This document shows positions 43,079 to 52,916 of a DNA stretch of 64,000 nucleotides, piece after piece; the first letter of the stretch is position 1; every line of letters begins with the position of its first letter. The notes under the pieces were generated by a model, which searched no databases, was not told where the DNA came from, and saw nothing but the letters and a program-made list of their open reading frames with translations. The position numbers and the translations under genes were made by a program. This DNA comes from Gammaproteobacteria bacterium (GTDB lineage Bacteria > Pseudomonadota > Gammaproteobacteria > Pseudomonadales > Pseudohongiellaceae): the NCBI GenBank assembly GCA_041395725.1, contig JAWKZW010000001.1, forward strand, positions 1,860,001 to 1,924,000, read 5' to 3'.

Positions 43079-44656
43079 TTAACCCGCCGCGTGCCGGGCG
43101 GGATCATCCGGATCCGCCAGCAGGCAGTGACCGGTCATTTCGGCCGGTGCCGAGAGCCCCATCAGGGCAAGCAATGTCGGCGCGATGTCACACAGAGCGC
43201 CCTCGCCGTCAAACACCCTGTTCCGGGTGCCAATATAAACCAGAGGAACGGGACCGTTGGTATGGGAGGTCAAGGGCTGCCCCGTTTCGTTGTCGACCAT
43301 CTGTTCTACGTTGCCATGGTCCGCCGTCACCAGCAGTTCGCCGTTCACTTCCCGAATTGCCGCGACAATTCTGCCCAGGCACTGGTCCACCACTTCCACG
43401 GCCTTGATCGCTGCCGAAAAGTCTCCGGTATGACCGACCATGTCGCCATTGGCGTAATTACAGATGATGGCGTCAAACTGTCGGGAGCGAATGGCTTCCA
43501 CCAGCCTGTCGGTAAGCTCGAAGGCGCTCATCTCCGGTTTCAAGTCGTAGGTTTTCACTTTCGGTGAGGGAATCAGGATGCGTTTTTCGTTGGCAAAGGG
43601 CTCTTCGCGTCCACCATTGAAAAAGAACGTCACGTGGGCGTATTTTTCTGTTTCCGCAATACGGAGCTGGGTCCTGCCCTGTTCTGCCAGGTATTCCCCC
43701 AGCACATTCTTCAACTCCTCGGGCGGGAAAGCGCAGGGTACATCGATATCAGCCGCGTATTCGGTCAGGGTGACAAAGGCCGACAATGCCGGGCACTCCT
43801 GCCGCGTAAACCCGTCAAAGCCGGGGTCTACGAAGGCCCGCGTCAGCTGTCGAGAGCGATCGGCGCGAAAGTTCATGAAAATGACGCAGTCGCCATCCGA
43901 TACCGTGGCTGCGGGCGTGTCAGCACCGGCCACCAGAGTGGGCTGGACAAATTCATCGTCCTCATCCCGCTGGTAAGCGGCGGCGAGGGCGCTTTCCGCG
44001 CTGTCATAACAAAAGGGTGCCTGACCCTGGGTCAGCATGTCGTAAGCCAGCTGCACCCGGTCCCAGCGCTGATCGCGGTCCATGGCATAGAACCTTCCCG
44101 CGATGGAGGCGATGCGACTTTCGCCCTTGCCGCGCAGGAGAGCTTGCGCCTTACGCAGCGATTCCAGGGCGCTGCGCGGCGGGGTATCCCGGCCGTCCAG
44201 GAATGCGTGCAGGTAAATACGTCCGGCCCCACGCTTGTGGGCCAGTTCGATCATGGCGAAAATCTGCTCTTCGTGGCTGTGGATGCCCCCTGGCGAGAGC
44301 AGTCCGAAAATGTGAACTGCTCCATCGCCGGCGATGGCCTTGTCGACAGCCTGGCCCAGGGTCGGGTTGGTAAAAAAATTGCCATCTTCGATAGCCTTGT
44401 CGATTCTGGTGAGGCTTTGGTAGACAACGCGCCCGGCGCCGAGGTTCATGTGTCCCACTTCGGAGTTGCCCATCTGGCCCTCCGGCAATCCCACTGCCAG
44501 CCCGGAGGTGCGCACCAGCGTATGAGGTTCATTCTCCCAGAGCTGGTCCCAGACCGGAGTATTGCCGGCATGAATGGCATTGTGTTCCGTCTGCTCGCGG
44601 TAACCCCAGCCGTCGAGGATCAGCAGCAGGGCAGGATGTTTCTGAAGTTCGGTCAT
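43079..44656 (-). CDS. gpmI: 2,3-bisphosphoglycerate-independent phosphoglycerate mutase
   Basis: A 525-residue cofactor-independent mutase interconverting 3- and 2-phosphoglycerate. Mn-site and catalytic motifs are present: [30 protein letters not shown] (phospho-Ser), [54 protein letters not shown] and [11 protein letters not shown]. Length is normal. It opens the operon with envC and ctpA; a divergent rhodanese gene lies upstream. Confidence 0.97.
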   Translation of the reverse strand: MTELQKHPALLLILDGWGYREQTEHNAIHAGNTPVWDQLWENEPHTLVRTSGLAVGLPEGQMGNSEVGHMNLGAGRVVYQSLTRIDKAIEDGNFFTNPTLGQAVDKAIAGDGAVHIFGLLSPGGIHSHEEQIFAMIELAHKRGAGRIYLHAFLDGRDTPPRSALESLRKAQALLRGKGESRIASIAGRFYAMDRDQRWDRVQLAYDMLTQGQAPFCYDSAESALAAAYQRDEDDEFVQPTLVAGADTPAATVSDGDCVIFMNFRADRSRQLTRAFVDPGFDGFTRQECPALSAFVTLTEYAADIDVPCAFPPEELKNVLGEYLAEQGRTQLRIAETEKYAHVTFFFNGGREEPFANEKRILIPSPKVKTYDLKPEMSAFELTDRLVEAIRSRQFDAIICNYANGDMVGHTGDFSAAIKAVEVVDQCLGRIVAAIREVNGELLVTADHGNVEQMVDNETGQPLTSHTNGPVPLVYIGTRNRVFDGEGALCDIAPTLLALMGLSAPAEMTGHCLLADPDDPARHAAG

Positions 44657-44989
44657 AGGGCGATTGTCCCGGATTTCATCGAAAGAGTAAGCATGAGTAA
44701 CAGATTGTCAGGTCGTGTTGTGCGATGCGGGTAAGCACGGCGTTTGCGTCTGAGTTCCACAGTATTCCGCGGAACCCCCGCCTTTCCCCGAGTAGGGCCA
44801 GATTATACTCCAGGGAAGCTTAGAATAAGTACTGCGATGCCTGGGGGCCCCTGTTCGGAGCTTCCTTTGAAGTCCACTTGAAACTTCTTTCAGGCTGTCC
44901 GGACGTGTATACTGCTCCCCTTTTTGAGAGTGGCCTCTACAGCAACCGGCTGCAGAGGCCCGCACAGTGTTGTTGAGGTCCGTACTGAA
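44657..44989. promoter_or_regulatory. Divergent gpmI / rhodanese intergenic region
   Basis: No gene is seen in these 333 bases. A TATACT box at 44908-44913 (GACGTGTATACTGCTCC) is a likely -10 element for the rhodanese-secB transcript, although its -35 region is weak. Similar GTGTATACTCG text precedes typA at about 54205. Confidence 0.4.
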
Positions 44990-45412
44990 GTGGATTTTGA
45001 GCGGTTCATAGAATTTATTGGCAACCACCCGCTGTTGTTCGGTCTGTGGCTGGTGCTTGTGGTTGCAATATTTATCCAGCATCGCTCCCGGGCCAGCAAG
45101 GCGGTCGGCCCGCAGCAGGCAGTCAGGATGATCAATCGCGAGGACGCAGTGGTGTTGGATGTGCGGGATAAGAAGGAATTCGATGCCGGCCACATAGTGG
45201 ATGCCATCAATATTCCATCCAGCAAGCTAAGCCAGCGCCTCACCGAATTGAACAGGCACAAGGAGAAGCCGCTGGTGGTCGTGTGCAAGATGGGGCAGCA
45301 CTCCGGCGAGGCCTGCAAGACTCTGCAACAGGCGGGGTTTGAGCAGGTTGTCAGGCTGTCCGGCGGCATTGCCGAATGGAAAGCACAGTCGCTTCCGCTG
45401 GTACAAAAGTAA
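44990..45412 (+). CDS. Membrane-anchored rhodanese-like protein (YibN type)
   Basis: A 140-residue protein: one N-terminal membrane helix (NHPLLFGLWLVLVVAIFIQH) and a single rhodanese domain with NREDAVVLDVRDKKEFDAGH, VVCKMGQHSGEACKTL (active-site Cys) and VVRLSGGIAEWKA. The GTG at 44990 gives the same N-terminus as YibN (hydrophobic helix after F-I-x-F-I-G-N-H-P). It is followed 59 bases later by secB, its usual neighbour; the grxC gene often found between them is absent. Confidence 0.88.
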   Translation: MDFERFIEFIGNHPLLFGLWLVLVVAIFIQHRSRASKAVGPQQAVRMINREDAVVLDVRDKKEFDAGHIVDAINIPSSKLSQRLTELNRHKEKPLVVVCKMGQHSGEACKTLQQAGFEQVVRLSGGIAEWKAQSLPLVQK

Positions 45413-45471
45413 ATCCATCAACCTAATATCACCAATTTGTTCAACCGCGAGCGCAAGTAACAGGATAACCC

Positions 45472-46011
45472 ATGGCAGAAAACGAACAACCCAATGAACA
45501 GGCTGCAGCCGCCCAGCAGGAAGAGCAGCAGGGGCCAAATTTTTCCCTGCAACGGCTGTACCTGAAAGACGCTTCTTTCGAGTCGCCCAACAGCCCTGAT
45601 TCGTTTCGTGGTGGCCAGTGGCGACCGCAGATCACTTTCGATATAAAGAGTCGCAACAGCAAGCTGCAGGACGAGTTGTACGAGGTGGTCCTGATTCTGA
45701 CCGTCGAGGCCAAGCAGGAAGACAAAGTGGCCTTTCTGGTTGAAGTTCAGCAGGGTGCAATTTTCACCTGCCGGGGGCTGGAAGAGCCGCAGCTGGAACA
45801 GGTGCTGGCGACGGTCTGTCCCAATATCATGTTTCCCTATGCCCGTGAAACCATAGACGCGATGGTCGTCAAAGGCAGTTTCCCTCCGCTGATGCTGGCG
45901 CCGGTGAATTTTGAAGCGCTTTATGCCCAGAGCAAACAGCACGAAGCCCAGCAGGCTGCCGCCAGCAATGGTAACGGAAATGGCGCGGCACCCGAAGGCG
46001 GGCAAGCCTAG
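45472..46011 (+). CDS. secB: SecB export chaperone
   Basis: A 179-residue SecB that keeps preproteins unfolded and hands them to SecA. Family sequences include FSLQRLYLKDASFESPNSP, QITFDIKSRNSKLQDELYEV, ILTVEAKQEDKVAFLVEVQQ, GAIFTCRGLEEPQ and NIMFPYARETIDAMVVKGSF. The N-terminus is Gln/Glu/Ala rich and the C-terminus Gln/Ala/Asn/Gly rich, both longer than in E. coli (155 residues). It ends six bases before the convergent trmL gene. Confidence 0.96.
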   Translation: MAENEQPNEQAAAAQQEEQQGPNFSLQRLYLKDASFESPNSPDSFRGGQWRPQITFDIKSRNSKLQDELYEVVLILTVEAKQEDKVAFLVEVQQGAIFTCRGLEEPQLEQVLATVCPNIMFPYARETIDAMVVKGSFPPLMLAPVNFEALYAQSKQHEAQQAAASNGNGNGAAPEGGQA

Positions 46012-46017
46012 AACTGA

Positions 46018-46482
46018 TCAGGCGCCCCCTTCAAAGCCCAGCTGCCGCCAGGCCTCATAGATTACCACCGCAGCCGAATTGGACAGGTTGAGGCTGCGGC
46101 TTTCCGGTAACATGGGGATGCGCAGAATGTGCTGGTCGCCCAGTTGTTCGCGGATTTCAGCAGGCAGGCCCCGGGTTTCCGGACCGAATACCAGGTAGTC
46201 GTCCGCCTGGTAGTTGACCTGGTGATAAGCCAGCCTGCCCCGCGTACTGATTCCGAAGATTCGCCCGCCGGCCGCAAAGGCCAGAAAACTCTGCCAGTTA
46301 GCGTGTTGCCGTACCCTGCTGAATTCGTGGTAGTCGAGCCCGGCCCGCCGCAGTCGTTTGTCATCCAATTCAAAACCAAGGGGTCTGATCAGATGCAGGC
46401 TGGCGCCGGAATTTGCCGCGAGGCGGATAATATTGCCCGTGTTGGGCGGAATCTCAGGTTCGAAAAGAACTAGGTTAAGCAC
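46018..46482 (-). CDS. trmL: tRNA (cytidine/uridine-34-2'-O)-methyltransferase
   Basis: A 154-residue SPOUT methyltransferase modifying the wobble base of tRNA-Leu isoacceptors. It shows [53 protein letters not shown] and [20 protein letters not shown], which form the knotted cofactor pocket. The length is typical. It converges with secB. Confidence 0.96.
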   Translation of the reverse strand: MLNLVLFEPEIPPNTGNIIRLAANSGASLHLIRPLGFELDDKRLRRAGLDYHEFSRVRQHANWQSFLAFAAGGRIFGISTRGRLAYHQVNYQADDYLVFGPETRGLPAEIREQLGDQHILRIPMLPESRSLNLSNSAAVVIYEAWRQLGFEGGA

Positions 46483-46558
46483 AGGTCAGGTTACCGCCTG
46501 GGTAGGAAAGCCCGTAAGCTTACCCTGACGGCGACAGACAGGCCAGCGCGTCCCGGCC

Positions 46559-47974
46559 TCAGTTCGTTGCGTTCTGGCCGTCTTCAAGTTCCTTGATTTT
46601 GCGGGTCAGCGTGTTCCTTCCCCAGCCGAGTAGCGCAGCGGCATCGCGTCGCCGACCGGCCGTATGCTTCAGTGCCACGTCGATCATGGTTCGCTCGAAC
46701 ATCGGTACCGCCTGATCCAGAATCGAGGAGTTGCCCAGGGCCAGTTCCTGGTCAGCCCAGGCCTCCAGTGCCTGGGTCCAGCTGCCAGAGTCGCCGCGCT
46801 GGACTTCCTGCTCGGCAAACTCCGGCGGCAGATCGTTCAGATGCACTTCACGACTGGAGGCCATGACTGTGACCCAGCGGCAGAAATTCTCCAGCTGGCG
46901 GACATTGCCGGGCCAGTTCAGGTTGGCCAGGTACTGCTCGGTCTCCGGCCGCAGGACTTTGGGTTCCACGTTAAGCTCTTTGGCCGCCTGGCGCAGAAAG
47001 TGGCGGGCCAGCTGTGGGATATCCTCCCGGCGATCGCGCAGTCGGGGGATGTGAATGCGAATAACATTCAGGCGGTGAAAAAGGTCTTCTCGAAATTGGT
47101 GTTCCCGCACCAGCTTTTCCAGATCCTGGTGCGTAGCCGCGATAATCCGCACATCCACCTTGCGCGGAGTGTGACCGCCGACCCGGTAGAATTCGCCGTC
47201 TGACAGCACGCGTAACAGGCGGGTCTGGGTATCTGGCGGCATGTCGCCGATTTCGTCCAGAAACAGTGTGCCGCCATCAGCCTGTTCGAAACGGCCCACA
47301 CGCTGCGCGGTAGCGCCGGTGAAAGCCCCTTTCTCATGGCCGAACAACTCCGATTCGATCAGCTCTTTGGGTATGGCGGCCACGTTGAGTGGGATGAAAG
47401 GTCTCTCCCGACGCGGGCTGTGGCGATGCAGGGCATGGGCCACAAGCTCTTTGCCGGTACCGGATTCGCCATTGATAAGCACTGAGATATTGGATTGCGA
47501 CAAGCGCCCGATGGCGCGAAAAACCTCCTGCATGGCAGGTGCTTCGCCGATAATCTCCTGGGCCTTGTAGGTGCTTTCCGGCTGTTCGCTGATGCTTTTC
47601 TTGCGGGTGTGATCCAGGGCCCGCTGGGTCATTGCCACCGCTTCGTCGATATCGAACGGCTTGGGCAGGTACTCGAAAGCCCCCCGGCTGTAGGACGAGA
47701 CTGCGCTGTCCAGGTCAGAATGGGCAGTCATGATGATGACCGGCAGAGAGGGGTACTGTTGCTGGATATTGGAGAGTAACTCCAGGCCATTGATGCCGGG
47801 CATTCGAATGTCGCTGATTATGGCGTCTGGCTGGGACTGCTCCAGTCTGTGAAGAAGCTCGTCTCCGGTTTCAAAAGACTCGGTATCCAGGCCTTTTTTC
47901 TCCAGGGATTTTTCCAGCACCCAGCGTATCGAACGGTCATCGTCCAGAATCCAGACTGAATTGTTAGCGCTCAT
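46559..47974 (-). CDS. ntrC: Nitrogen regulator NtrC (sigma-54 activator)
   Basis: A 471-residue response regulator: receiver domain with phosphorylatable Asp55 (IISDIRMPG), AAA+ domain with GESGTGKELVA (Walker A), GAFTGA loop (EKGAFTGATAQR) that contacts sigma-54, GGTLFLDEIGDMP (Walker B), and a C-terminal Fis-type helix-turn-helix (DAAALLGWGRNTLTRKIKEL). Phospho-NtrC activates nitrogen-limitation promoters. The start is at MSANNSVWILDDD (AAGAGCC upstream), not the longer frame. It follows ntrB by 22 bases. Confidence 0.96.
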   Translation of the reverse strand: MSANNSVWILDDDRSIRWVLEKSLEKKGLDTESFETGDELLHRLEQSQPDAIISDIRMPGINGLELLSNIQQQYPSLPVIIMTAHSDLDSAVSSYSRGAFEYLPKPFDIDEAVAMTQRALDHTRKKSISEQPESTYKAQEIIGEAPAMQEVFRAIGRLSQSNISVLINGESGTGKELVAHALHRHSPRRERPFIPLNVAAIPKELIESELFGHEKGAFTGATAQRVGRFEQADGGTLFLDEIGDMPPDTQTRLLRVLSDGEFYRVGGHTPRKVDVRIIAATHQDLEKLVREHQFREDLFHRLNVIRIHIPRLRDRREDIPQLARHFLRQAAKELNVEPKVLRPETEQYLANLNWPGNVRQLENFCRWVTVMASSREVHLNDLPPEFAEQEVQRGDSGSWTQALEAWADQELALGNSSILDQAVPMFERTMIDVALKHTAGRRRDAAALLGWGRNTLTRKIKELEDGQNATN

Positions 47975-47996
47975 TGGCTCTTCATACCTCTTGAAC

Positions 47997-49076
47997 TTAA
48001 TTGTCGTCAGGTAACGGTATGGTGATGGTGAATACCGTTGACCCCGGCTCGCTATCACATTCGATAATGCCGTCGTGTTGATTGATGATCGATTGTGCGA
48101 TTGACAAACCCAGGCCGGTTCCCTCGGCCCGCCCACTGATCATGGGATAAAACAAAGTCTCGGCAATACTGTCGGGTATGCCGGGACCGTTGTCTGAAAT
48201 TTCTATGCTCGCCACCAGGCGGTGCAGGACGCTGCCAATGGTTATATTGCGCAGCACCCGGGTTCTCAGGGTGATAATGCCCAGGTCATGCTTGACCGAG
48301 GGGCTTTCAAGGGCCTGTACCGCGTTGCGCACGATATTCAGGACCGCCTGAATCAATTGCTCCTTGTCACCCCGCACGGCCGGGATGCTGGGATCATAGT
48401 CCTTCACCAGCTCTATGGCCCGGTCGGTGAATTCTGCGCCTACCAGGCTGGCGACCCGTTCCAGTACCTCGTGGATGTTGAGGGGCTGGATGTCCAGCAT
48501 CTTTCGTGAACCGCTGAGACGGTCCACCAGATTACGCAGTCGGTCCGCCTCCTGAATAATGACGTCGGTATAGTCCTGCAACTCTGAGTCCGGTAATTCC
48601 TGGGCCAGCAGCTGCGCGGCGCCGCGAATTCCGCCAAGCGGATTCTTGATCTCGTGAGCCAGGCCCCGAACCAGTTCGCGGGTGGTCGCCTGGGTGGACA
48701 GCAGGAATTCGTCACGGCGGATTCGCTGTGAATAATGTAGCGAGTGTATTTCCATCATGAGCTGCGCCTGGTCATCGTCCTCGATGGAATTGATGGTGTA
48801 ATCAACGACTATGGTTTTTCCCGAAAGCAACCTGAACGACGCGCGATGTTTGGTGAAGCTGGAGCGTTTTTCCTGCGCCTCTTCAATGCTCCTGATGTCT
48901 TCATCTGCGCCCAGAAGCACGTCCGACAGGGTCAGCTTGGTCGCCTGCTTGCCACTGATTTCCAGCAGCGCCTCCGCCTCCAGGTTCAGATAGCCGATGC
49001 GCAGGTCCCCATCCAGCAGCAGCACGCCGGTTTTGAGCTGATCCAGCAAGTGTCTGTTCTGACTGCTCAGGGTCAC
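47997..49076 (-). CDS. ntrB: Nitrogen sensor kinase/phosphatase NtrB
   Basis: A 359-residue histidine kinase: N-terminal PAS domain (QLKTGVLLLDGDLRIGYLNL), the H-box GLAHEIKNPLGGIRGAAQLL with the phospho-His, and ATPase boxes QAVLNIVRNAVQAL (N), ISDNGPGIPDSI (G1) and SGRAEGTGLGLSIAQSII (G2). It has no membrane segment, as expected for NtrB, which is controlled by PII. The start is GTG. Upstream lie an NtrC site and a possible sigma-54 promoter. Confidence 0.95.
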   Translation of the reverse strand: MTLSSQNRHLLDQLKTGVLLLDGDLRIGYLNLEAEALLEISGKQATKLTLSDVLLGADEDIRSIEEAQEKRSSFTKHRASFRLLSGKTIVVDYTINSIEDDDQAQLMMEIHSLHYSQRIRRDEFLLSTQATTRELVRGLAHEIKNPLGGIRGAAQLLAQELPDSELQDYTDVIIQEADRLRNLVDRLSGSRKMLDIQPLNIHEVLERVASLVGAEFTDRAIELVKDYDPSIPAVRGDKEQLIQAVLNIVRNAVQALESPSVKHDLGIITLRTRVLRNITIGSVLHRLVASIEISDNGPGIPDSIAETLFYPMISGRAEGTGLGLSIAQSIINQHDGIIECDSEPGSTVFTITIPLPDDN

Positions 49077-49132
49077 AATCCAGTCCTGTTCCTGCGGGCG
49101 AGGCTGACGAAATGCCTAATCAATGAGGCTAT

Positions 49133-49147
49133 GCAATAAACAAACCA
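49133..49147 (-). promoter_or_regulatory. ntrB: Possible sigma-54 promoter of ntrBC
   Basis: On the minus strand TGGTTTGTTTATTGC has the invariant GG and GC at the spacing of -24/-12 elements (TGG-N9-TGC), with one deviation from TGGC. It lies 57 bases before the ntrB start codon and about 130 bases from the NtrC site at 49264. Confidence 0.45.
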
Positions 49148-49263
49148 AATCTCTGATACTGCTTCAATCAGAGACAGTTACCTGATTTCCGGTGCATTTC
49201 GGGCCACTATCGGGACACGTTTCACCTCAGCTGGCGGAGGAAGTGGCGGTCCGCCCTGCATTA

Positions 49264-49280
49264 TGCACTAAAATGGTGCT
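49264..49280. promoter_or_regulatory. NtrC-binding site upstream of ntrB
   Basis: TGCACTAAAATGGTGCT matches the NtrC dyad GCAC-N7-GTGC exactly. It lies 188 bases upstream of ntrB, suggesting nitrogen-dependent autoregulation of ntrBC. The rest of the gap 49077-49502 contains the glnA terminator and no gene. Confidence 0.7.
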
Positions 49281-49442
49281 AATGATGTTTTTTTCAAGTG
49301 CATTGATGGGTGATTGATCCGTCCCGTGACTGATTCGGGTGCCCGCTGCGACGGTGCGTTACGCAGAGAGGCAGGCCTCTGGGCCGACTTGGTGCTGGGG
49401 GTTAAATCAGGCGCTGGATTGTGCCTGTGACGGGCGGACTGG

Positions 49443-49473
49443 CAAAAGAAAGCCCGGGCACTGCCCGGGCTTT
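49443..49473 (-). terminator. Rho-independent terminator of glnA
   Basis: Read on the glnA strand, AAAGCCCGGGC and GCCCGGGCTTT pair around AGT and are followed by CTTTT. It is 30 bases behind the glnA stop codon and separates glnA from ntrBC. Confidence 0.9.
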
Positions 49474-49502
49474 CCTGGTTTCACTGCCTGATCAATCAGG
49501 GA

Positions 49503-50912
49503 TTACAGGCTGTAATACATATCAAACTCTACAGGGTGAGTGGTCATGGCCAGACGCACACAATCCTCACGCTTGAGAGCAATGTATCCATCGATCAGGT
49601 CATCGTCGAAAACGCCACCGGCCTTCAGGAATTCCCGGTCCTGATCCAGGGAGTCCAGGGCTTCCTCCAGACTGCCACAAACCTGAGGAATCAATGCTTC
49701 CTCTTCTGGAGGCAGATCATACAGGTCCTTGCTGGCGGGTTCGCCAGGGTGGATCTTGTTCTGGATGCCGTCAAGGCCAGCCATCAGCATGGCGGCAAAG
49801 AACAGGTAAGGGTTGGCCGTCGGATCGCCGAACCGTACCTCGATACGGATGGCCTTGGGGTTGCCGCCCATGATGTAGGGAATTCGAATAGCTGCAGAGC
49901 GGTTTCTGGACGAATAAGCCAGCAATGTCGGCGCTTCAAAGCCCTTTACCAGACGCTTGTAGGAGTTGGTGGAGGCGTTGCCGAAGGCATTCAGAGCCTT
50001 GGCGTGCTTGATGATACCGCCAATGTAGTAAATGGCTTCATCAGACAGGCCTGCGTAGCCTTCTCCGGCAAATACGTTTTTGCCGTCCTTGAAGATGGAC
50101 TGGTGACAGTGCATCCCGCTGCCGTTGTCGCCAACCAGCGGTTTGGGCATAAATGTCGCAGTTTTGCCGAAAGCGGCGGCGACGTTGTGTACACAGTACT
50201 TCAGGATCTGGGTTTCATCGGCCTTGGCAACCAGGCTGTTGAACTTGGTACCGATCTCGTTCTGACAGGCATTGCCCACCTCGTGGTGATGCAGGTCGAT
50301 TTCCAGTCCCATTGCCGCCATGGTTTCGCTCATAGCGCAGCGCAGGTCGTGGGCTGAGTCTACCGGGGGGACCGGGAAGTAGCCGCCTTTGACCCGGGGT
50401 CTGTGGCCCATGTTGCCGCCTTCGAATTCAGCACCTGAAGTCCAGGCCGCTTCCTCGGAATGCAGCTTGTAACTGGCACCTTCCATATCGGCAGTCCAGC
50501 GTACGTCATCAAAGACGAAGAACTCCGGTTCCGGGCCGAAATAGGCGGTGTCACCGATACCGGTGGTTTTCAGGTACTCTTCGGCGCGGCGGCCTACCGA
50601 GCGAGGATCGCGGTTGTAGCCCTGCATGGTCTTGGGTTCGATGATGTCGCAGCGGACGTTCACCTGAGGCTCGTCAGCAAAAGGGTCCAGTACTGCGGTG
50701 GAATCGTCGGGTTTCAGGATCATGTCGGATTCGTTGATACCTTTCCAACCGGCTACAGAGGAGCCGTCGAACATCATGCCCTCAAAAAACTCCGCATCGA
50801 TTCGATTGGACGGGAACGTTACATGCTGTTCCTTTCCCTTGGTATCTGTAAAACGGAGGTCAACCCACTTTACATCGTTCTCTTTGATTAAATTAAGCGT
50901 CTTTTCAGACAT
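49503..50912 (-). CDS. glnA: Glutamine synthetase type I (beta subclass)
   Basis: A 469-residue glutamine synthetase assimilating ammonia into glutamine. It shows [37 protein letters not shown], the active-site [10 protein letters not shown], the ATP region [20 protein letters not shown] and [20 protein letters not shown], and the adenylylation Tyr in [11 protein letters not shown]. The ATG follows GGAGGATCAGG. It is controlled by a sigma-54 promoter and NtrC sites upstream and closed by its own terminator. Confidence 0.98.
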   Translation of the reverse strand: MSEKTLNLIKENDVKWVDLRFTDTKGKEQHVTFPSNRIDAEFFEGMMFDGSSVAGWKGINESDMILKPDDSTAVLDPFADEPQVNVRCDIIEPKTMQGYNRDPRSVGRRAEEYLKTTGIGDTAYFGPEPEFFVFDDVRWTADMEGASYKLHSEEAAWTSGAEFEGGNMGHRPRVKGGYFPVPPVDSAHDLRCAMSETMAAMGLEIDLHHHEVGNACQNEIGTKFNSLVAKADETQILKYCVHNVAAAFGKTATFMPKPLVGDNGSGMHCHQSIFKDGKNVFAGEGYAGLSDEAIYYIGGIIKHAKALNAFGNASTNSYKRLVKGFEAPTLLAYSSRNRSAAIRIPYIMGGNPKAIRIEVRFGDPTANPYLFFAAMLMAGLDGIQNKIHPGEPASKDLYDLPPEEEALIPQVCGSLEEALDSLDQDREFLKAGGVFDDDLIDGYIALKREDCVRLAMTTHPVEFDMYYSL

Positions 50913-51086
50913 TCCTGATCCTCCGTGTGATCAATCTGATAGGTTCGTTTACTATTGGTTTAATATTGAAGTCCCGTCAGCCTCTCCCCCCGCGGGTAGA
51001 GCAATGACTGGTGTCCTCCAGTACCTCTATTCAAGAAGCGAATCGTAAGGCTCAGTGATTGGCTTGCCTTGAGTCCCAAGAGTGGA

Positions 51087-51101
51087 GCAAAATATATGCC
51101 A
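51087..51101 (-). promoter_or_regulatory. glnA: Sigma-54 promoter of glnA
   Basis: On the minus strand TGGCATATATTTTGC fits the sigma-54 consensus TGGC-N7-TTGC. The start site would be about 12 bases downstream, giving a leader of about 160 bases. Two NtrC-like sites lie upstream, as in enteric glnA. Confidence 0.8.
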
Positions 51102-51161
51102 TAACGTGGTAACTTAAAAGGCCCGTATTTCAGGGGCTTATCGGGACCGGCGCGTTTAAAA

Positions 51162-51207
51162 TGCACAACAATGGAGCATTGAATCCCGAGTCGCACTATT
51201 ATAATGC
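51162..51207. promoter_or_regulatory. Two NtrC-like sites of the glnA enhancer
   Basis: TGCACAACAATGGAGCA (51162-51178) has one mismatch to GCAC-N7-GTGC. GCACTATTATAATGC (51193-51207) keeps one good half and a weaker second half. Their centres are about 30 bases apart and about 95 and 125 bases upstream of the predicted glnA start, close to the spacing of the E. coli enhancer. Confidence 0.6.
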
Positions 51208-51327
51208 AGAGCTCGGATAATTAGTAATGCAATAGAAAAAAAGGCCGGGCGCCGGCAGCCCATAAATTCCTCGCAGCCACGTCTGTGAACCCCCTGTTCT
51301 CCCGTTTTCGTCTGTCAGAATCCCATT

Positions 51328-52800
51328 ATGTTGTTTGTAGTCAAATTGTATCCAGAAATTACCATCAAGAGCCGCCCGGTACGCAAACGGATGGTGCGCA
51401 TGCTGCGCAAAAACCTCAGGCGCCTGTTGAGGGAGATCGGCGCCGAAGTAACTGTGGCCGGTGGCTGGGATGCGATTGATATTGAAACCTCTTCCGATGA
51501 CGAAAATCTGCTCAATCGGGTGTGTGAGCGATTGCGGTGCACCCCGGGGATAGCGCAGTTTCAGATAGTAAGGCGCCATCCCCTGCAGGATCTGGACGCC
51601 ATAGTGGAGGCCTGCCTGCCGGTCTACGCTGACCGCCTGGCCGGCCGTACCTTTGCCGTGCGCTGCAAACGTCAGGGTAAGCACCCTTTCAGTTCGGTGG
51701 ATGTGGAGCGCCATGTGGGTGCGGCATTATTGCAGCAGACCGGTGCAGCCGGCGTTCGTCTTAAAGACCCCGATGTAACGGTGCAACTGGAGATTCGCCA
51801 GGATTTTGTTCATGTGGTTGAGCAACAACAACCCGGCATCGGCGGGTTTCCTCTCGGCGCCGTGGAACCGGTACTCTCTCTTATCTCAGGAGGTTTTGAC
51901 TCGGCCGTATCCAGTTACCTGTGTATTCGCCGTGGATTGTTGACCCACTATTGTTTTTTCAACCTGGGAGGCAAGGCCCATGAGCTGGCAGTCAAGGAGG
52001 TGGCCCTGTATCTGTGGATGAAGTTCAGCGCGTCTCATCAGGTACTCTTTATTACCGTTCCATTCGAACCGGTGGTGGCAGAAATTCTTGCCAGGGTGGA
52101 AAACTCCCAGATGGGAGTGATACTGAAACGTATGATGATGCGGGCTGCCTCGCGGTTGGCGGACGAGATCCACGCCCAGGCACTGGTTACCGGAGAAGCG
52201 GTAGCGCAGGTTTCCAGTCAGACACTGCCGAATCTCAAGGTTATTGATGGTGTCACCGATAAGCTGGTGCTGCGTCCCCTCATCGTGTCAGGCAAGCAGG
52301 ATATTATCGATCTGGCCCGGGAAATCGGCACTGAGCAGTTTTCCAGTCAGATACCGGAATATTGTGGCGTCATTTCCGACAAGCCTACGACCAAGGCCCG
52401 TCCCGAGCGTATTGCCCGGGAAGAGGAGCGCTTCCGGATGGATCTGCTCGACCAGGCGGTAAACAATGCCCAGGTACAACTGATAAGCCAGGTAGCCGAA
52501 GACCTGGCGAATCCTCAGCAGGCAATCCGGGTGGAAACCGAGTTAAAGCCAGGTGCCATTCTTATCGATATACGGCATCCGGACGAACAGGAGCGCGCTC
52601 CGCTGTACCTGCAGCAAGGCGCGGACGTGGAAGTACTGCAGGTACCGTTTTACCAGCTGCAATCTTATATGGAAGGCAAGGATCCTGAGGGCGACTATCT
52701 GCTTTACTGCGACAGGGGCATGATGAGTCGCCTGCATGGGGCGCACCTGGCAGATCAGGGCTTCATAAATGTCGGTGTCTATCAGCCTGTTGCGGCCTGA
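51328..52800 (+). CDS. thiI: ThiI, tRNA 4-thiouridine synthetase with rhodanese domain
   Basis: A 490-residue ThiI: N-terminal ferredoxin-like and THUMP domains (KSRPVRKRMVRMLRKNLRRL; LLQQTGAAGVRLKDPDVTVQ), PP-loop ATPase with SLISGGFDSAVSSYL, and a C-terminal rhodanese domain with active Cys in LLYCDRGMMSRLHG. The conserved PEYCGVISDKPTTKA supplies the second catalytic Cys. It adds sulphur to U8 of tRNA and feeds thiazole synthesis. The two-domain form is the gammaproteobacterial type. The frame starts at ATG 51328 without a strong ribosome site. Confidence 0.95.
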   Translation: MLFVVKLYPEITIKSRPVRKRMVRMLRKNLRRLLREIGAEVTVAGGWDAIDIETSSDDENLLNRVCERLRCTPGIAQFQIVRRHPLQDLDAIVEACLPVYADRLAGRTFAVRCKRQGKHPFSSVDVERHVGAALLQQTGAAGVRLKDPDVTVQLEIRQDFVHVVEQQQPGIGGFPLGAVEPVLSLISGGFDSAVSSYLCIRRGLLTHYCFFNLGGKAHELAVKEVALYLWMKFSASHQVLFITVPFEPVVAEILARVENSQMGVILKRMMMRAASRLADEIHAQALVTGEAVAQVSSQTLPNLKVIDGVTDKLVLRPLIVSGKQDIIDLAREIGTEQFSSQIPEYCGVISDKPTTKARPERIAREEERFRMDLLDQAVNNAQVQLISQVAEDLANPQQAIRVETELKPGAILIDIRHPDEQERAPLYLQQGADVEVLQVPFYQLQSYMEGKDPEGDYLLYCDRGMMSRLHGAHLADQGFINVGVYQPVAA

Positions 52801-52829
52801 GGGCCAGTGCCTCATTCCGACTTTGTGCT

Positions 52830-52916
52830 CCCGCACGGGGTTTGTTCTGACTTGCGTCAGGGCGGGGTATTCTGGTTCTGGTTGTTGTTTAAGTTCTTTT
52901 TAGAGTTCTTTTTCTA
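52830..52916. other. Left flank of the R array
   Basis: Its reverse complement resembles 28.45-28.58 kb (shared AACCAGA.TCCCC, TGACGCA.TCAGAAC), including a short purine-rich AAAAAGAACT run. This shows that the duplicated module extends beyond Q and R. Confidence 0.55.
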
